A stretch of DNA of 64,000 nt. Origin: Paroedura picta (Eukaryota; Chordata; Lepidosauria; Squamata; Gekkonidae). The stretch spans positions 65,482,145 to 65,546,144 of the forward strand of contig NC_135377.1 in assembly GCF_049243985.1 (NCBI RefSeq), written 5' to 3'. Below, piece by piece: positions 10,601 to 21,000 of the stretch; the stretch's first letter is position 1, and every line of letters starts with the position of its first letter. The notes below the pieces were generated by a model. It ran no database searches. It was not told the origin of the DNA and saw only the letters and a program-made list of their open reading frames with translations. The position numbers and the translations under genes are program-made.

Positions 10601-11470
10601 TCACTAGTGTGCATGATTGAACAGCATCTGAAGAATATCCTGCAGGGGCCATTGGAGACATGTATTTAGCATATTTAGATAGGTACTTCCTGTTTTTTTT
10701 TTCAAATAATCTCTCCTGATTGGCTGATGGGAGACTTCCTGCTCCTTTGAGCCCACTTCCTCCCTGCTTGCCTCCAGAACATACTGAGAAAGTGCCAAAG
10801 TGCCTCCCCAAGGCACAGAAGGGAGCTCTGAGACAGAGTCCCATGCTGCATGCCCTAACTACTGAGTTGTAAGATTTCCTGGCTGATGTCTTGGTAGCGT
10901 GGAAGGGGCCATGACTGGGTGCCGGGAAGGGGGCTTGGCCACCCCTGAAGTAGGAAGGCTGTGGTAGGCATCCTGAGTTCCTCCAGGCCTAGTGGGCATG
11001 GCCACAGCTCTGATAGGGCATTTGATTTTTCCATTCAATTGGTACCTATGTGCTACACCATGTATTTTCTCGGCATAACTTGCCACCTCTGACATGGGGC
11101 ATTCTCAGGCTGAAAGGGTCCAGGAACCTCTAGCCACACCCATGAAACCACCCACAACCATGTTGGTGTTTGGGCCTACATCTTGGTTGTACCAACAGGT
11201 GGCCACAACAGGCCTCCACCTGTGCCCCAGAGGCTGGCACTGGGGGCCTGTGCCATCATAACTGGCCCTTACACTGGCTTTTCTTGAAGTTGTGTTGGTG
11301 CATGATAAGTTAACTTCCTGTGGGCTTTCAGCTCTATGTAAAACAAGGCGTGCAGAGAGACCCTTTATCCAGTCTTCACAGCCTGCGTTGAGGCTGTTCC
11401 TCCTCTGCAGCAAAAGCTTCAAACAGCTTTTATAGACCATGCCACAGACTCACCCTAAAATGAAGCCAGG
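10601..11470. other. Intergenic, nothing recognised
   Basis: Short open frames on the - strand only; no domain or repeat I can name. Confidence 0.4.
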
Positions 11471-11478
11471 GTTTAGTT

Positions 11479-11614
11479 CAGGGGTAGTCAAACTGCGGCC
11501 CTCCAGATGTCCATGGACTACAATTCCCAGAAGCCCCTGCCAGCAAATGCTGGCAGGGGCTCCTGGGAATTGTAGTCCATGGACATCTGGAGGGCCACAG
11601 TTTGACTACCCCTG
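11479..11614. mobile_element. Palindromic hAT-like foldback element, copy B
   Basis: 136-bp palindrome, ends CAGGGGTAGTCAAAC and GTTTGACTACCCCTG. Perfect 8-bp target duplication GTTTAGTT at 11471-11478 and 11615-11622. This copy fixes the element's exact ends. Confidence 0.95.
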
Positions 11615-11622
11615 GTTTAGTT

Positions 11623-12137
11623 CAAGCACTTGCTTCAGTTCCTCTTTTGTGAGATAGATTGTAGCCAGCCGCCTGCTGCCCACAATTATGTTAACAAAGA
11701 TGGCACCATTCGTGTTGTTTCTAAATACCTTTCATCGACAACAGTTATTGCCACACAGAATGTTGTCCAAGACAGCAACCATTTTAACAGCAAACAATGA
11801 ACCTTGCTGTTTCGTGATTGAAAAAAAGCCCCGTGTGAGGCACATAATGCGATACACACAGTCTGTTGTCCAGGATGACAGAGGGAGCCAACCGTCTTCC
11901 TCGGCTCCACCTGAGGCAAAACCGTGAGGTGTGACAAGTTTTCAGCGGAGCTGCCAGTCAGGTCTGACAAGACCGAAACAAAATCCACCACACCCTTTGT
12001 GAGAGACATTTGGGCCTTTAATGGAAACAAGCGTGCAGTCCCAAGAAGCCATTTTTAAATATTTCCTCTATTGAACCAATCCTCACTTGTAACTGAAGAT
12101 AAATTCTGCAGTGTCCACTTTAGGATATAATTACATC
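11623..12137. other. Intergenic, nothing recognised
   Basis: No repeat or gene fragment identified. Confidence 0.4.
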
Positions 12138-12600
12138 AAGGATGTCGGAGGCCAGTAGGACCTTTAAGACCAACAAAGATTTATTCAAGGTGTGAGCAAG
12201 CACTCTTCCTCGGACTAACTGACCATCATAACAGTAGGAATATATAAGCAAAAGTTAATCCTGTTACATTAGTAAGCTGTGTCACAGCATCCAAACACAG
12301 CCACATGAGAACTCCCTGCCAAACCAGCCAATCAAACCCCTCAAACCCATTTGTAGTTCACAAAGTCATATCAGAAATAAAACTTGTCAAAGCCAGTGAT
12401 CCAGGGCTCACACCCTACTATTTACTGCCGGCCCCATCTGTCTCCATACCAGTGTGAAACTTTCTTACAAGTAGAAGCTAAGCTGGCAGCTATCTTGTCC
12501 TGGGACCATAAAGTAGAATTCAAAATTACATTACATATTACTAACAGTCACATAATCCCAATTAAAATAAATTGTGAGGAATGTGGATACACAAGTTACA
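12138..12600 (+). mobile_element. 'GGCACCTTTAAGACCAACAA' family element, longer copy
   Basis: AGTAGGACCTTTAAGACC, AACAAAGATTTATTCAAGG and TGAGCAAGCACTCTTCCTC follow the family order. The interior runs on for several hundred bases. Right boundary uncertain. Confidence 0.5.
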
Positions 12601-13476
12601 TAAGGTTAGCATGCATCGTGAGATAAAAAACCTTTGTCCTTGTTGAGTCCAGGGTATGTCAAAGTACTGAGTGTTGTAATAACTTGCATTTCTGCAATCT
12701 CCCTTTCTAGCCTGTTCTTGAAGTTTCTTTGAAATAAAACAGCTACTTTACAAAGAAACTGCCAGTTTTCCACAGGTGCTCCTACAGCAAGCAGAATAAT
12801 TGGGGGGGGGGGGTCCAAGTAGTAATGACAGTCCTCTCTAGAAATTGTCAGAAACTCTATAGTTTTATCATAGAGTTTTTGGCATTTCCTCGAGATGTGT
12901 GATATAACTTCTGGCCTAGAAGACCTGATTTCTAGACAGAGTACATTCTTCTTTGGAAATTACCTACTGTTCTGGTTCCCTGTTACATTCAAGTTGTGCT
13001 GTGAACATTTGCACACCTCATCAGCCATGTTGGCCGACTTGTTCCATTTCATCTCTTATTCTCTTACCTCAGGAGAAGTCTGTCAAGAGGGAATGTAATA
13101 AGACTGAGGCATGGGATGAAAAAACTTTGCTGCAGTGATTACTGATGTTCATTGTGGTGAATTAGCAAGCTAATTAAAACATTTCATCATGTTTTTTTTT
13201 CGTTATCTTTTTACTTCTGTATCAGAACATTGTACAGTCATTTAACTTATCTAGAGGCAAAAGCTTAGCTTTTAAAACGAGTCTTGCTAGTTCTCAGACC
13301 TGCTTTGCGAGGCACTTGAAAAATAGTTCTCCTAGCTATTTGGACCAAACTGAAAATCAAATGGGAAAGGTTCTTTGCATATCCTCATAACACTCTCGTA
13401 TTCAAACATGAACATGTCTAATCAAGGGTGACACTGTTGTCCCTCCTCCATAAATCCCCCACCCGTAGAGGTTATT
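12601..13476. other. Intergenic, nothing recognised except a G run
   Basis: A run of 11 or more Gs near 12799-12811. No gene or repeat otherwise seen. Confidence 0.4.
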
Positions 13477-13484
13477 GTCTAAGA

Positions 13485-13826
13485 CTGCCTTCCTCAACTT
13501 TTTTACCATTGAGAAACCCCTGAAGCATTCTTCAGGCTTCGAGAAATGCCACAAGTGGCACAATGGTGCAGAATATGGTTGGGAAGCAAAGCTGTGGACA
13601 CGCCCACCTAAGGCCCCTCCCCTTCCCACCCCCTCCAGGCCCATCATTGGCCATTTTGGGATGAGGGGGCCGGTTGACATTGACTATACATGATCCTATC
13701 TCCCAATAAATGTTTAACAAATTAAAAAAATATGGAAAATTATTTTAACTCCCACCCATTTGGCAAACTCTTCCAGGACTGTCAAGAATCCCCAGGGTTT
13801 CATGAAATTCTTGCTGAGAAACCCTG
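13485..13826 (+). mobile_element. hAT-like element of the 'GAGAAACCCCTGAA' family
   Basis: Starts TGCCTTCCTCAACTTTTTT and ends TTGCTGAGAAACCCTG. Flanks GTCTAAGA (13477-13484) and GTCTAACA (13827-13834) match at 7 of 8. Related copies: 16416, 30138 and 48737; more distant ones at 20162 and 32726. Confidence 0.75.
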
Positions 13827-13860
13827 GTCTAACACAAAGTTGCGTTCATGGTGCTACTTG

Positions 13861-14112
13861 AGAGCCAGCATGGTTTAGTGGTTAAAGAGCAGTAGACTAA
13901 GCTGGAGAACTATGATTCCCCAATCTCCCACATGCAGACAACCTTGGGTCAGTCACAGTTCTCTTAGAATTGTTCTTGCAGATCAGTTCTTTTAGAGTTC
14001 TCTCAGCCCCACCTATCTCACGGGGTGTCTGTGAGAAAGGTGCTTGTAAGCCACTTTGGGACTCTTTCAGATAGTGAAAAGTAGAGTATTAAAAAAACAA
14101 CAACAGTTCTTC
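13861..14112 (+). mobile_element. tRNA-derived squamate SINE
   Basis: Head GAGCCAGCATGGTTTAGTGG, B-box-like ATGATTCCCC, body CCTTGGGTCAGTCACAG and CTCACGGGGTGTCTGTG, AACAACAACAG-like tail. The 7-bp CTACTTG at 13854-13860 and 14113-14119 looks like its target duplication. Confidence 0.8.
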
Positions 14113-14149
14113 CTACTTGTGAAGTGTCCCCAGACTAATAGGCTTGGTG

Positions 14150-14762
14150 TCAGACTTTATAAAAAATTAGCATCAAGTTAAATGTTTATTTTCCCTAAGC
14201 TTAATGTTAATTTTTTTGTCTTTCAGATGGTTTGGTCAAACCACTTCTAATTTAGGATTACCCACTCCAGTTGGGAAATTCTTGAAGCTTTGGAGGCTGT
14301 ATCTGGAGTAGGTGGAGTTTGGGGAGGAAAAGGAGCTCAGCAATAATGTTCAGGTCAAAGGTCAGTCCTTCTAACTTCTCCCCTTCCTGTGAGATCACAT
14401 CCTACAATCAAAATACAAAGTTAAAACTCAAATTTCCTGTTTTATAGCATTATACCATCTTTCCCTCTCAACTTGCATCACTTGTGACCTTCTATATATG
14501 ATCCTATCTCCCAATAAAAGTTTACTAACTTCATTAAGACTGACAGTGCTGTTCCTCCTCCATGAATCCCCCACCTGCAGAGATCTCAGACTTCATAAAA
14601 ATTTAGCACTAAGTTAAACGTTTATTTTCCCTAAGCCTAATGTTGATTTTTTTGTTGTCTTTCAGATGGTTTGATCAAACCACTTTAATTTAGCATTACC
14701 CATTCCAGTTGGGAAATCCTTGAAGCTTTGGAGGCTGTTTCTGTAGTAGGCGGAGTTATGGT
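14150..14762 (+). repeat. Local duplication: two ~180-bp units
   Basis: 14150-14330 and 14586-14762 are about 85-90% alike through GTTTATTTTCCCTAAGC, TTTCAGATGGTTTG and CTTGAAGCTTTGGAGGCTG. Between them lies a block (14490-14585) that resembles 13410-13490 and 13687-13725, so several pieces were copied locally. Confidence 0.7.
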
Positions 14763-14818
14763 ACTCTATGCCATAAAAATATTGATCCTAAGCGGTTGTT
14801 CTCGTATAACTGGGTTAG

Positions 14819-14960
14819 GGTTGCCAACTTGGGTCTTGAAAATTCCTGGAGGTTTTGGGGCACTGTCTGTGGGGGCTGGAGTTTGGGGGATGCTGGGAGC
14901 TTGACAGTAGTGCTGATGTAATTTTAAATCAGCAAATGTCTTAAAGCTAAAATCCTATAG
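14819..14960 (+). repeat. Unclassified interspersed repeat ('TTGCCAAC...CCTGGAGG')
   Basis: TTGCCAACTTGGGTCTTG and TTCCTGGAGGTTTTGGGG recur, inverted, at 40531-40930 and 27475-27550. Class not determined. Confidence 0.4.
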
Positions 14961-15800
14961 TCCTCAGTGGGGTTGCCAGATGACTTCAATAAAACAACAG
15001 AGCATAGATAAAAACTTAAAAACCACATATCCTTATCCATTGTTGCTCCTCTATATATTTATGAAACAGCCTGGGGCTGGGACGTGTCCAGCTGTCCAAG
15101 TTGGAATAGGGCCAATCTGCAGCCAGCTTTGCCCTGATTGGCCCTGCCCCTGCAAGCTCCCGCCCTCTGTCCCTGGACTCTAGCCTCTTTGCTCTCAGAC
15201 ATGCCTCAGTGCCTGGAGCTAGCAACAGGTAAGGGGAGAGGGCCCTGGGCAAAGGGTTGTGGTAGAGGGCCTCCTGACAAGGACCTCTTGGCCTGCTAAG
15301 CAGAGCCTGCTGATGAGGGCCTCCCGGCCTGCTAAGGAGCTCTGTCCCGCCCCTGATAATGAGCTGCCCAGCCCTCACCTGCCCCACTTGAACAGGCTGC
15401 GTGCTGCAGCCCAAAGCCACCTTAAGCTGCCTGGCCAGGGGCCAGGGGACCCTTTCAAGACCCATTCTTACGAACGAGCTTTAAAGCTGGTCTATTGTAT
15501 TATTTGGTAGATGTTGCCAATCATTGTACTTTCCTAGAATTATTGACTCTTCACAAATGTGACTTTAGTAAGTTTTTAATCATTTTAGCTTCTAGGAGAA
15601 TTTCTGGCTTGATTTGATCTGGAACATTTATTTGCCTTTTTAGTGGTCCAGGGTAGTTAAAACTCTCCAACACAGTTGGAACTGAGTTCTTATTTTGTCT
15701 TTTTGACAACATTTTACTAAATTTTATTAGAACATATATAGCCCACTTTTGCTCTGGCCCCTGTGCTACTTTTCTGAGAAGAGTGGCTGCTTTTTTGTGT
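14961..15800. other. Intergenic, little recognised
   Basis: Contains two imperfect ~40-base units sharing GGCCTGCTAAG (about 15291 and 15330). No gene or known repeat. Confidence 0.35.
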
Positions 15801-16004
15801 ACCCGCTTTTTACTACCTGAAAGAGTCTCAGAGCAGTTTATAATCACCTATGCTTCCCCTCCCCACAAGAGGCAAGTGAGGGTGAGAGAGCTATGAGAGA
15901 ACTGCTACTGGCTCAAAGTCACCTAGCTGTCTGCATGCGGAGGAGTAGGGAATGAAACCTGGCTCTCCAGATTAGAAGCCACCCCTCTTAACCACGCTGG
16001 CTAT
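15801..16004 (-). mobile_element. tRNA-derived squamate SINE
   Basis: Reverse orientation: ACCCGCTTTTTACTACC, CAGAGCAGTTTATAATC, then TCACCTAGCTGTCTGCATG and TTAACCACGCTGGCT at the head. Confidence 0.75.
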
Positions 16005-16274
16005 CCTAGCACAAGGAATTTATGATTCAAACTCCCCATCGACCACTGGCCTTGTAAAGTGGTACAATCTCCTCCTGCAAGGACTATGGAACAGTGGCAG
16101 AGCAGCTGCCTAGTCTGCAGGAAGTCCTAGGCTTAGTCCCCAGCATCTCCAGTTCAAAGGATCAGGTAGAAGGTGACTTCTTTATACTGCATATTTATTG
16201 GCGCTGCTCGTGACGCTGTTTACTCATTTACTGCAAATTGACTCTCTCCTTACACATGTCGTCTAGTCATTTCA

Positions 16275-16366
16275 GTTTCTGGAGAAGTGTGCTTGTACAA
16301 GAAAGCTCGCACCTTGAATAAAACCTTGTTAGTCTTAAAGGTGCTCCTGGACTTCTACTGTGTTCA
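16275..16366 (+). mobile_element. Right-end fragment of 'GGCACCTTT' family
   Basis: GAAAGCTCGCACCTTGAATA, then TTGTTAGTCTTAAAGGTG and CTCCTGGACT. Same order as at 18045-18175. Confidence 0.6.
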
Positions 16367-16415
16367 GGCAGTGAAAGACCTCTCTGCCTGAATCCCTGGA
16401 GGTAGTTTTCTTAAC

Positions 16416-16692
16416 CAGGGTTTAGTGAAACCCCGGGGTTTCTCAGCAGCGCTAGAAGGGTTTCCCAAATGGGTGGGGATTATTTTTTTCTATATTTCTT
16501 AAATTTGTCAAGCATTTATCAGGTGATACGATTATATATGGTCATATCCCCCCTCCGCCAATTCCCAATGGTAGGCTTGGAGTGGGTGGGAAGGGGCCCC
16601 AGGTGGGCATGTACACAGCTATGCTTCCCAACCATAATATGTGCAATCATGTCATTTCTGGGGGGCTTTCAAGGGTAAAAAAGCTGAGGCTG
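16416..16692 (-). mobile_element. hAT-like element of the 'GAGAAACCCCTGAA' family, reverse copy
   Basis: Begins CAGGGTTTAGTGAAACCCC and includes CCCAAATGGGTGGGGATT, AGTGGGTGGGAAGGGGCCCC and TATGCTTCCCAACCATAAT. Target duplication not clear. Confidence 0.65.
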
Positions 16693-16769
16693 CGGGGGAA
16701 TCACTGCCAGTTTGAGCAGACTCAGGTGGGCTGCTGTATTTGAGTCCACCCACACCTTTCAGACGCACA

Positions 16770-16912
16770 ATTTTTTATTCAAGGTGACCCACAAAGTTTT
16801 ATTCAAGGTGTAGGCTTTGGCCCCCTGTCTGAACAAGTGTGCCTGCACAGGCAAGCGCACACCTCGAATAGACCCGTGTGGGTCTGAATGGCGCCGCTGG
16901 ACTCAACCTTCA
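16770..16912 (+). mobile_element. GC-shifted 'GGCACCTTT' family copy at edge of CpG island
   Basis: AAGTTTTATTCAAGGTG, GCACAGGCAAGCGCACACC, TCGAATAGACCCGTG and GGTCTGAATGGCGCC follow the family order with many A/T to G/C changes. Confidence 0.5.
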
Positions 16913-17445
16913 GTCGGAGCAGAGCGCGCTGACCAAAGGTCGCAGGGACAGCTAATGAGGACGCGCTTCGTAAGCCGAGCTCTCCGGCGGCACAAGCCTA
17001 AGCGGGCGTCGCTCTCCCGCGGCCCACCTTCGCCAGGGCGCCTTTGCGAGGCGCCGGGCTGTCAAGGGTGGGGCCAGGGACTCCGCGGCGTAAAGCAGCG
17101 CGGGAGAGGCGGTGGCTCCCGTCCTCTGGGCTGGGCCCAGGTAAAGCGGAAGAGAAGAGGAGGCGGCGGCCGCGAGGAGGGGAGAGGGAAGCGCTCTGCG
17201 CCCTGAGTCAGGCGGGTGGGGTGGAGTGGAGAGGAGCGGAGCGGGAGGGCGGCGCCTCCCCGCCCAGGCTGGTTAGACAAAAAAGAAAGAAAGGGAAAAG
17301 CGGACTCCCGAAAGGTGCGGCTGGGCCGGCAGGGCGGGGCCGGCAGGTCTCCTCCCTCTCTGCCGCCGCCACCACCAGCAGCCGCCTCTAGCCGCGGCGC
17401 CTTCTCACCTGGACGCAGCCGCTCAGCGCCACCACGACCTACCTG

Positions 17446-17520
17446 CCTCTCTCTCTCTCTCTTCCCCCTCCCCTCTTCTTCCTTCTTAAAACGTAGCTTC
17501 TCCCCCCTCCTCCCCCGTCC
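17446..17520 (+). promoter_or_regulatory. Pyrimidine-rich tract in presumed DSP 5' UTR or core promoter
   Basis: A CT dinucleotide run (17446-17462) followed by clusters of C and T, about 250-330 bases before the start codon. Such tracts are common in CpG-island promoters and 5' UTRs; a specific role is not shown. Confidence 0.4.
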
Positions 17521-17772
17521 CTTCGACCCCTTCTAGGCGCCCGAGCGCAGTCCTGCTCGGGGGGCTCCTTGGCTTTCGTGTGCTCTGCCCAGGCGTCCCG
17601 GGAGAGAGAGCGGGAGAGGGCGCCGACCCGTCCAGTCCAGTCCCCCCGCTCCGGCCGGCTGCTGTGCAGAGGGCGCGTCTAGCTGCTGCCTGTTGCTGCT
17701 GCTGCTCCGCCTCTGAGTCCGGCTCGCTCTTGACCCGAAGCCCTTCGCTCGGCGCTGCCTCAAGCCGCCGAC

Positions 17773-18020
17773 ATGAGCATGAACGGCGGCTCGCACCCCC
17801 GGCTCAACACCTTGGGCAGGATGATCAGGGCCGACTCCGGCACGGATATGCGCTACGAAATGAACTCCCACATGATGATGGGGGGCGGCGGCGGCGGCGG
17901 AGGAGGAGGAGGAGGAGGCGGAGGAGGAGGGGGCGGCGGAGGCACGACCACCAGCCATAGCCACAAGATGTACTACATCCAGAAGAACTACGGAGGGGAC
18001 ATGAACTCGGAAGCATACGT
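17773..18020 (+). CDS. DSP: DSP exon 1 (coding part)
   Basis: Encodes residues 1-82 and two bases of codon 83. It opens with MSMNGGSHPRLNTLGRMIRA, nearly identical to the conserved desmoplakin N-terminus. Residues 37-57 are 21 glycines written in mixed GGC, GGA and GGG codons, followed by TTTSHSHKMYY, where the MYY motif is conserved. The donor is GTAAGT at 18021, phase 2. Reading past it gives a stop within two codons. The GC-rich codons fit the surrounding CpG island. Confidence 0.95.
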
Positions 18021-21000
18021 GTAAGTTTGCCTAAGCGTGTGTTAGATTCAAGTGGGGAGCCGTGTTGGCCTGAAGTAGCGCAATAAAATCCGAGTCCAGC
18101 TTGCACTCGAAAGCTCACGCCTTGAATAAATCTCGGTTGGTCTTAAAAGTGCCCCTGGACTCTTGGTTTTATCGGGGCGTGTGTGTTGTGTTGGAGGAGA
18201 TTTTGCAGTTTGTTGCTTGGCGGAGCCGCTCTTGCTCGATCCCGCACGGCGGTGGGCAAATCCCCTCTGAGATCCGCTCTTGCCCTGTAGATCCGCCGGG
18301 CCTTGGCAGTGAGGGCGTCGCACGAACGGCTGCGGCCAACCATGCGCGGCCGGCGGAGTGGAGAACTCGTGCGGGCTCCCGCGGCTCCTCCCCGCAGGCG
18401 CCGGCAGGTTCGGCCCGGGCTCCGCTGAGGTTTGGGGCAGGCGGGTCGCCGTGTTGGCCTCGAGCTGCAGAGCCCACTTGGAGCGCGGGGGCAGCCCGAA
18501 GACCAGCAGGGTTCCGTTCTGGATAGAAGCTTTCCTGTGCGGCCGCACTTCGTCAGATACAGTGCATTCGCCGGAGAGGCTTATACCGAAAAGTTTGCTG
18601 GCCGTAAAGTTTGAGGTTTGTTATTCGAAGGGGAGACTGGAGCCCCGGAGCAGGGTGTGCGAAGGGGAGAACCCGACACGGAAAAGGTGCTGGTTCAGTC
18701 GCGGACACTTTGTTGTGCTTGCCCTGGTTGCCTGAGGGGTTGAGGAAGTGGAGGATTTAGCTGTTTGGGGACTGGAAGGCAGCCGGCGTCTGGCGGCCTC
18801 GTCTCCTGCGAGTCTCAGCTTGCTGTCCTTGCAGCTTCCCTAGATAAGCTTGCCTTGGAGACTCCTACACCTCCCTGCCCCCCCCCCCCAGCTTCCCCTT
18901 TAACGTGGGGGAAAGAATCAAGGAAGGCCAGGTCTCCCTGTGCCTTCCCTTCTTCTCATCAGTCCATGCAGCGACCAAAGCACAATTAAAATCCCAAGAA
19001 TCCTATCAGTAAAAGGGGGACTTGTTGAATGCCGACAGAATGAAAAATTTGGAGTAGGTTTATGCTTCAGTTGTATTTTTCCTATGTGAAAAATGTTCAC
19101 GAAGATCATGGGGAAATCAGATCACGTGTCCCGTATTTAGATGTACACTGTTTGTGGAACAAATGTATTTACAAATCGGTGATGGGATGCAGCAGCCTTT
19201 TGGGTGTGCTCCCAGTGCAAAGCCAGGCTTGCCTCTGAGAAATGTGAAATGCATTCAGAGCTTGCATGCAGGTCATCATATCTGACAACCCTCCCCTTCA
19301 TGTTTGGGTCGGTTAGGAACGGGAAATCACAACCAATCGTGCCTGGGCAGTGCATATACAAGCACATGTCATTTGCACATGGAACAATCTTTGTATGTGT
19401 TGCATGCCATATTCATCATGGAAACGCTTTCTGAGTGAGAAATGTGCAGGCCAGGTTTAGAACATGTGCAGTAATCTTGAAGAGTGTGCTTCTGAGCACG
19501 TACTAAGTGCATTCCCTTCTCACACAGGGCACCAGATGAGAGGCTGTGGCTTGTGGAGAGCTTTTAGCACCAATATCTTGTTTTGACACGAGCCCTTTCT
19601 GGTGGAACATGTTTGCAGAAAGTTTTGATTGACCCTCCCACCCCTTTTACCAAGACAAAGTGTTGGGAGGCTTTTGTTTTGGTCTTTGAATAACAAAAGA
19701 CGTTGGAGTTGTGCGAGGTGGAAAGGCCGTCCTTCCCCTTGTACAAGAATCCTGAAGATTTTCTCAGTGTCACCTCAATAATATCTGTAATGGTGGGATG
19801 TGCATAGCTGCAGCAGGAAGGGACAAGTTCACAGGTCACCTTGCAAGGCTGGTTGAACTGTTGGAGTCCGCCTGTTTGGGTGTGCATCCACCGGCAGCTC
19901 CCACAATAGCCGGCTTGTTTTCTAACCCCCTTCTGTGTTCTGTGTTTTGAAAGCCACTCCTCTTCAGTCCCTCCCTGCCACTCCCTGAGAGAATTCTTTC
20001 AACTGTGTGGCTTGGGCTCCTTACATGCATTCGTGTTTTCCGCCTGAGGGGCTGGCTGGGTGTTGGCAGCTGACTAGAATGGTTTCTTGCAAGCCTTTAG
20101 CTTGGCTGTTTGGAGCTTCAGTGGATACAGTATTTGTATTGATTCAACCCTGCTTCTAGGCCAGCCTTTTTCAACCTTTCGGCTGTGGAGGAACCCCTGA
20201 AATATTTTTTTTTCCAGCCTTTGAGGAACCGCAAAAATGGTGACAGGCCCCTGCAGAGAAGTGGGCGCAGAAGTCAAATGCAGCAGCCAGCCAATCGATG
20301 GATCAATTGACCATTTACCGTTTCCACTGTGGAGAAAGAGGCTAGGCTGGTGATAGAGCAACAGGGGAAGCGTGCTTCCCAAAACCTTGATTGAGAATCC
20401 CTGTTCTACGCATTTTTTTTTCTTCATCTCTTGAGACCTTGTAGGAGCTTTGGATGCCAAATCAAACAGGACTAGCACCTTGAGACAGTAGCCAAGCTCC
20501 CTGGTATATCCTCTGCACTTGCTAGCTTACAACTGAAAGCCAAACCTCTCTCTCCAGCTGGGAAAGATCCCCACATTCATCCTTCTTTCCCATGATCCTT
20601 CATTCTTATTAATGTGGAACGGTGGCTGAGAGGGAACTCTACTAAAGTTTCTCGCTCAATGAGAGTGAATTGACCTAGGCATCCAAGAGTCTGATGGCTG
20701 GTGTGCATCGTCATTCTTATCGATTTATGATTGCAGCATCCAGGGGTCTCTCTCGCGTGTTGATTCACCGTCACAAATCAAACACCACCATCTGACCTTT
20801 TGTAGAGTCCGTAGATACATTCAGCTGCAAGCAGTAATCAGGCTATGAGAAATGAAGTGAGCTGTGCGCATGTGTGGACCACAATTGTCAGACAGGAGAA
20901 GACATTTATTGGCATACAAACCCCAATTGTCTGAGAATGTCTCTATTGAACCAAAGTAATTCAGTAACAATTGTGCAGAGGCAACTGTAATACAATATAC

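Larger units (their letters stand above)
16830..18560 (+). promoter_or_regulatory. CpG-rich promoter region of DSP
   Basis: CpG and G+C density rise sharply here compared with the AT-rich flank and fall again inside intron 1. Candidate GC boxes lie at 17258-17265 (CCCCGCCC) and 17332-17340 (GGGCGGGGC). No TATA box stands at a plausible place, so a dispersed, TATA-less start is likely. The block covers the 5' UTR, exon 1 and the first ~500 bases of intron 1. The transcription start cannot be fixed from sequence alone. Confidence 0.75.

Noticed and set aside
10276-10844. Overlapping - strand frames as a possible gene
   Set aside because: The frames coincide with a diverged LINE-like stretch; no consistent reading frame or splice structure.
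16817-17536. Several long overlapping frames rich in R, G and P
   Set aside because: Stop codons are rare in CpG-island DNA; the frames disagree with each other and precede the DSP start.
17533-17964. 143-codon - strand frame with serine and alanine runs
   Set aside because: Antisense shadow of exon 1 and its glycine tract.
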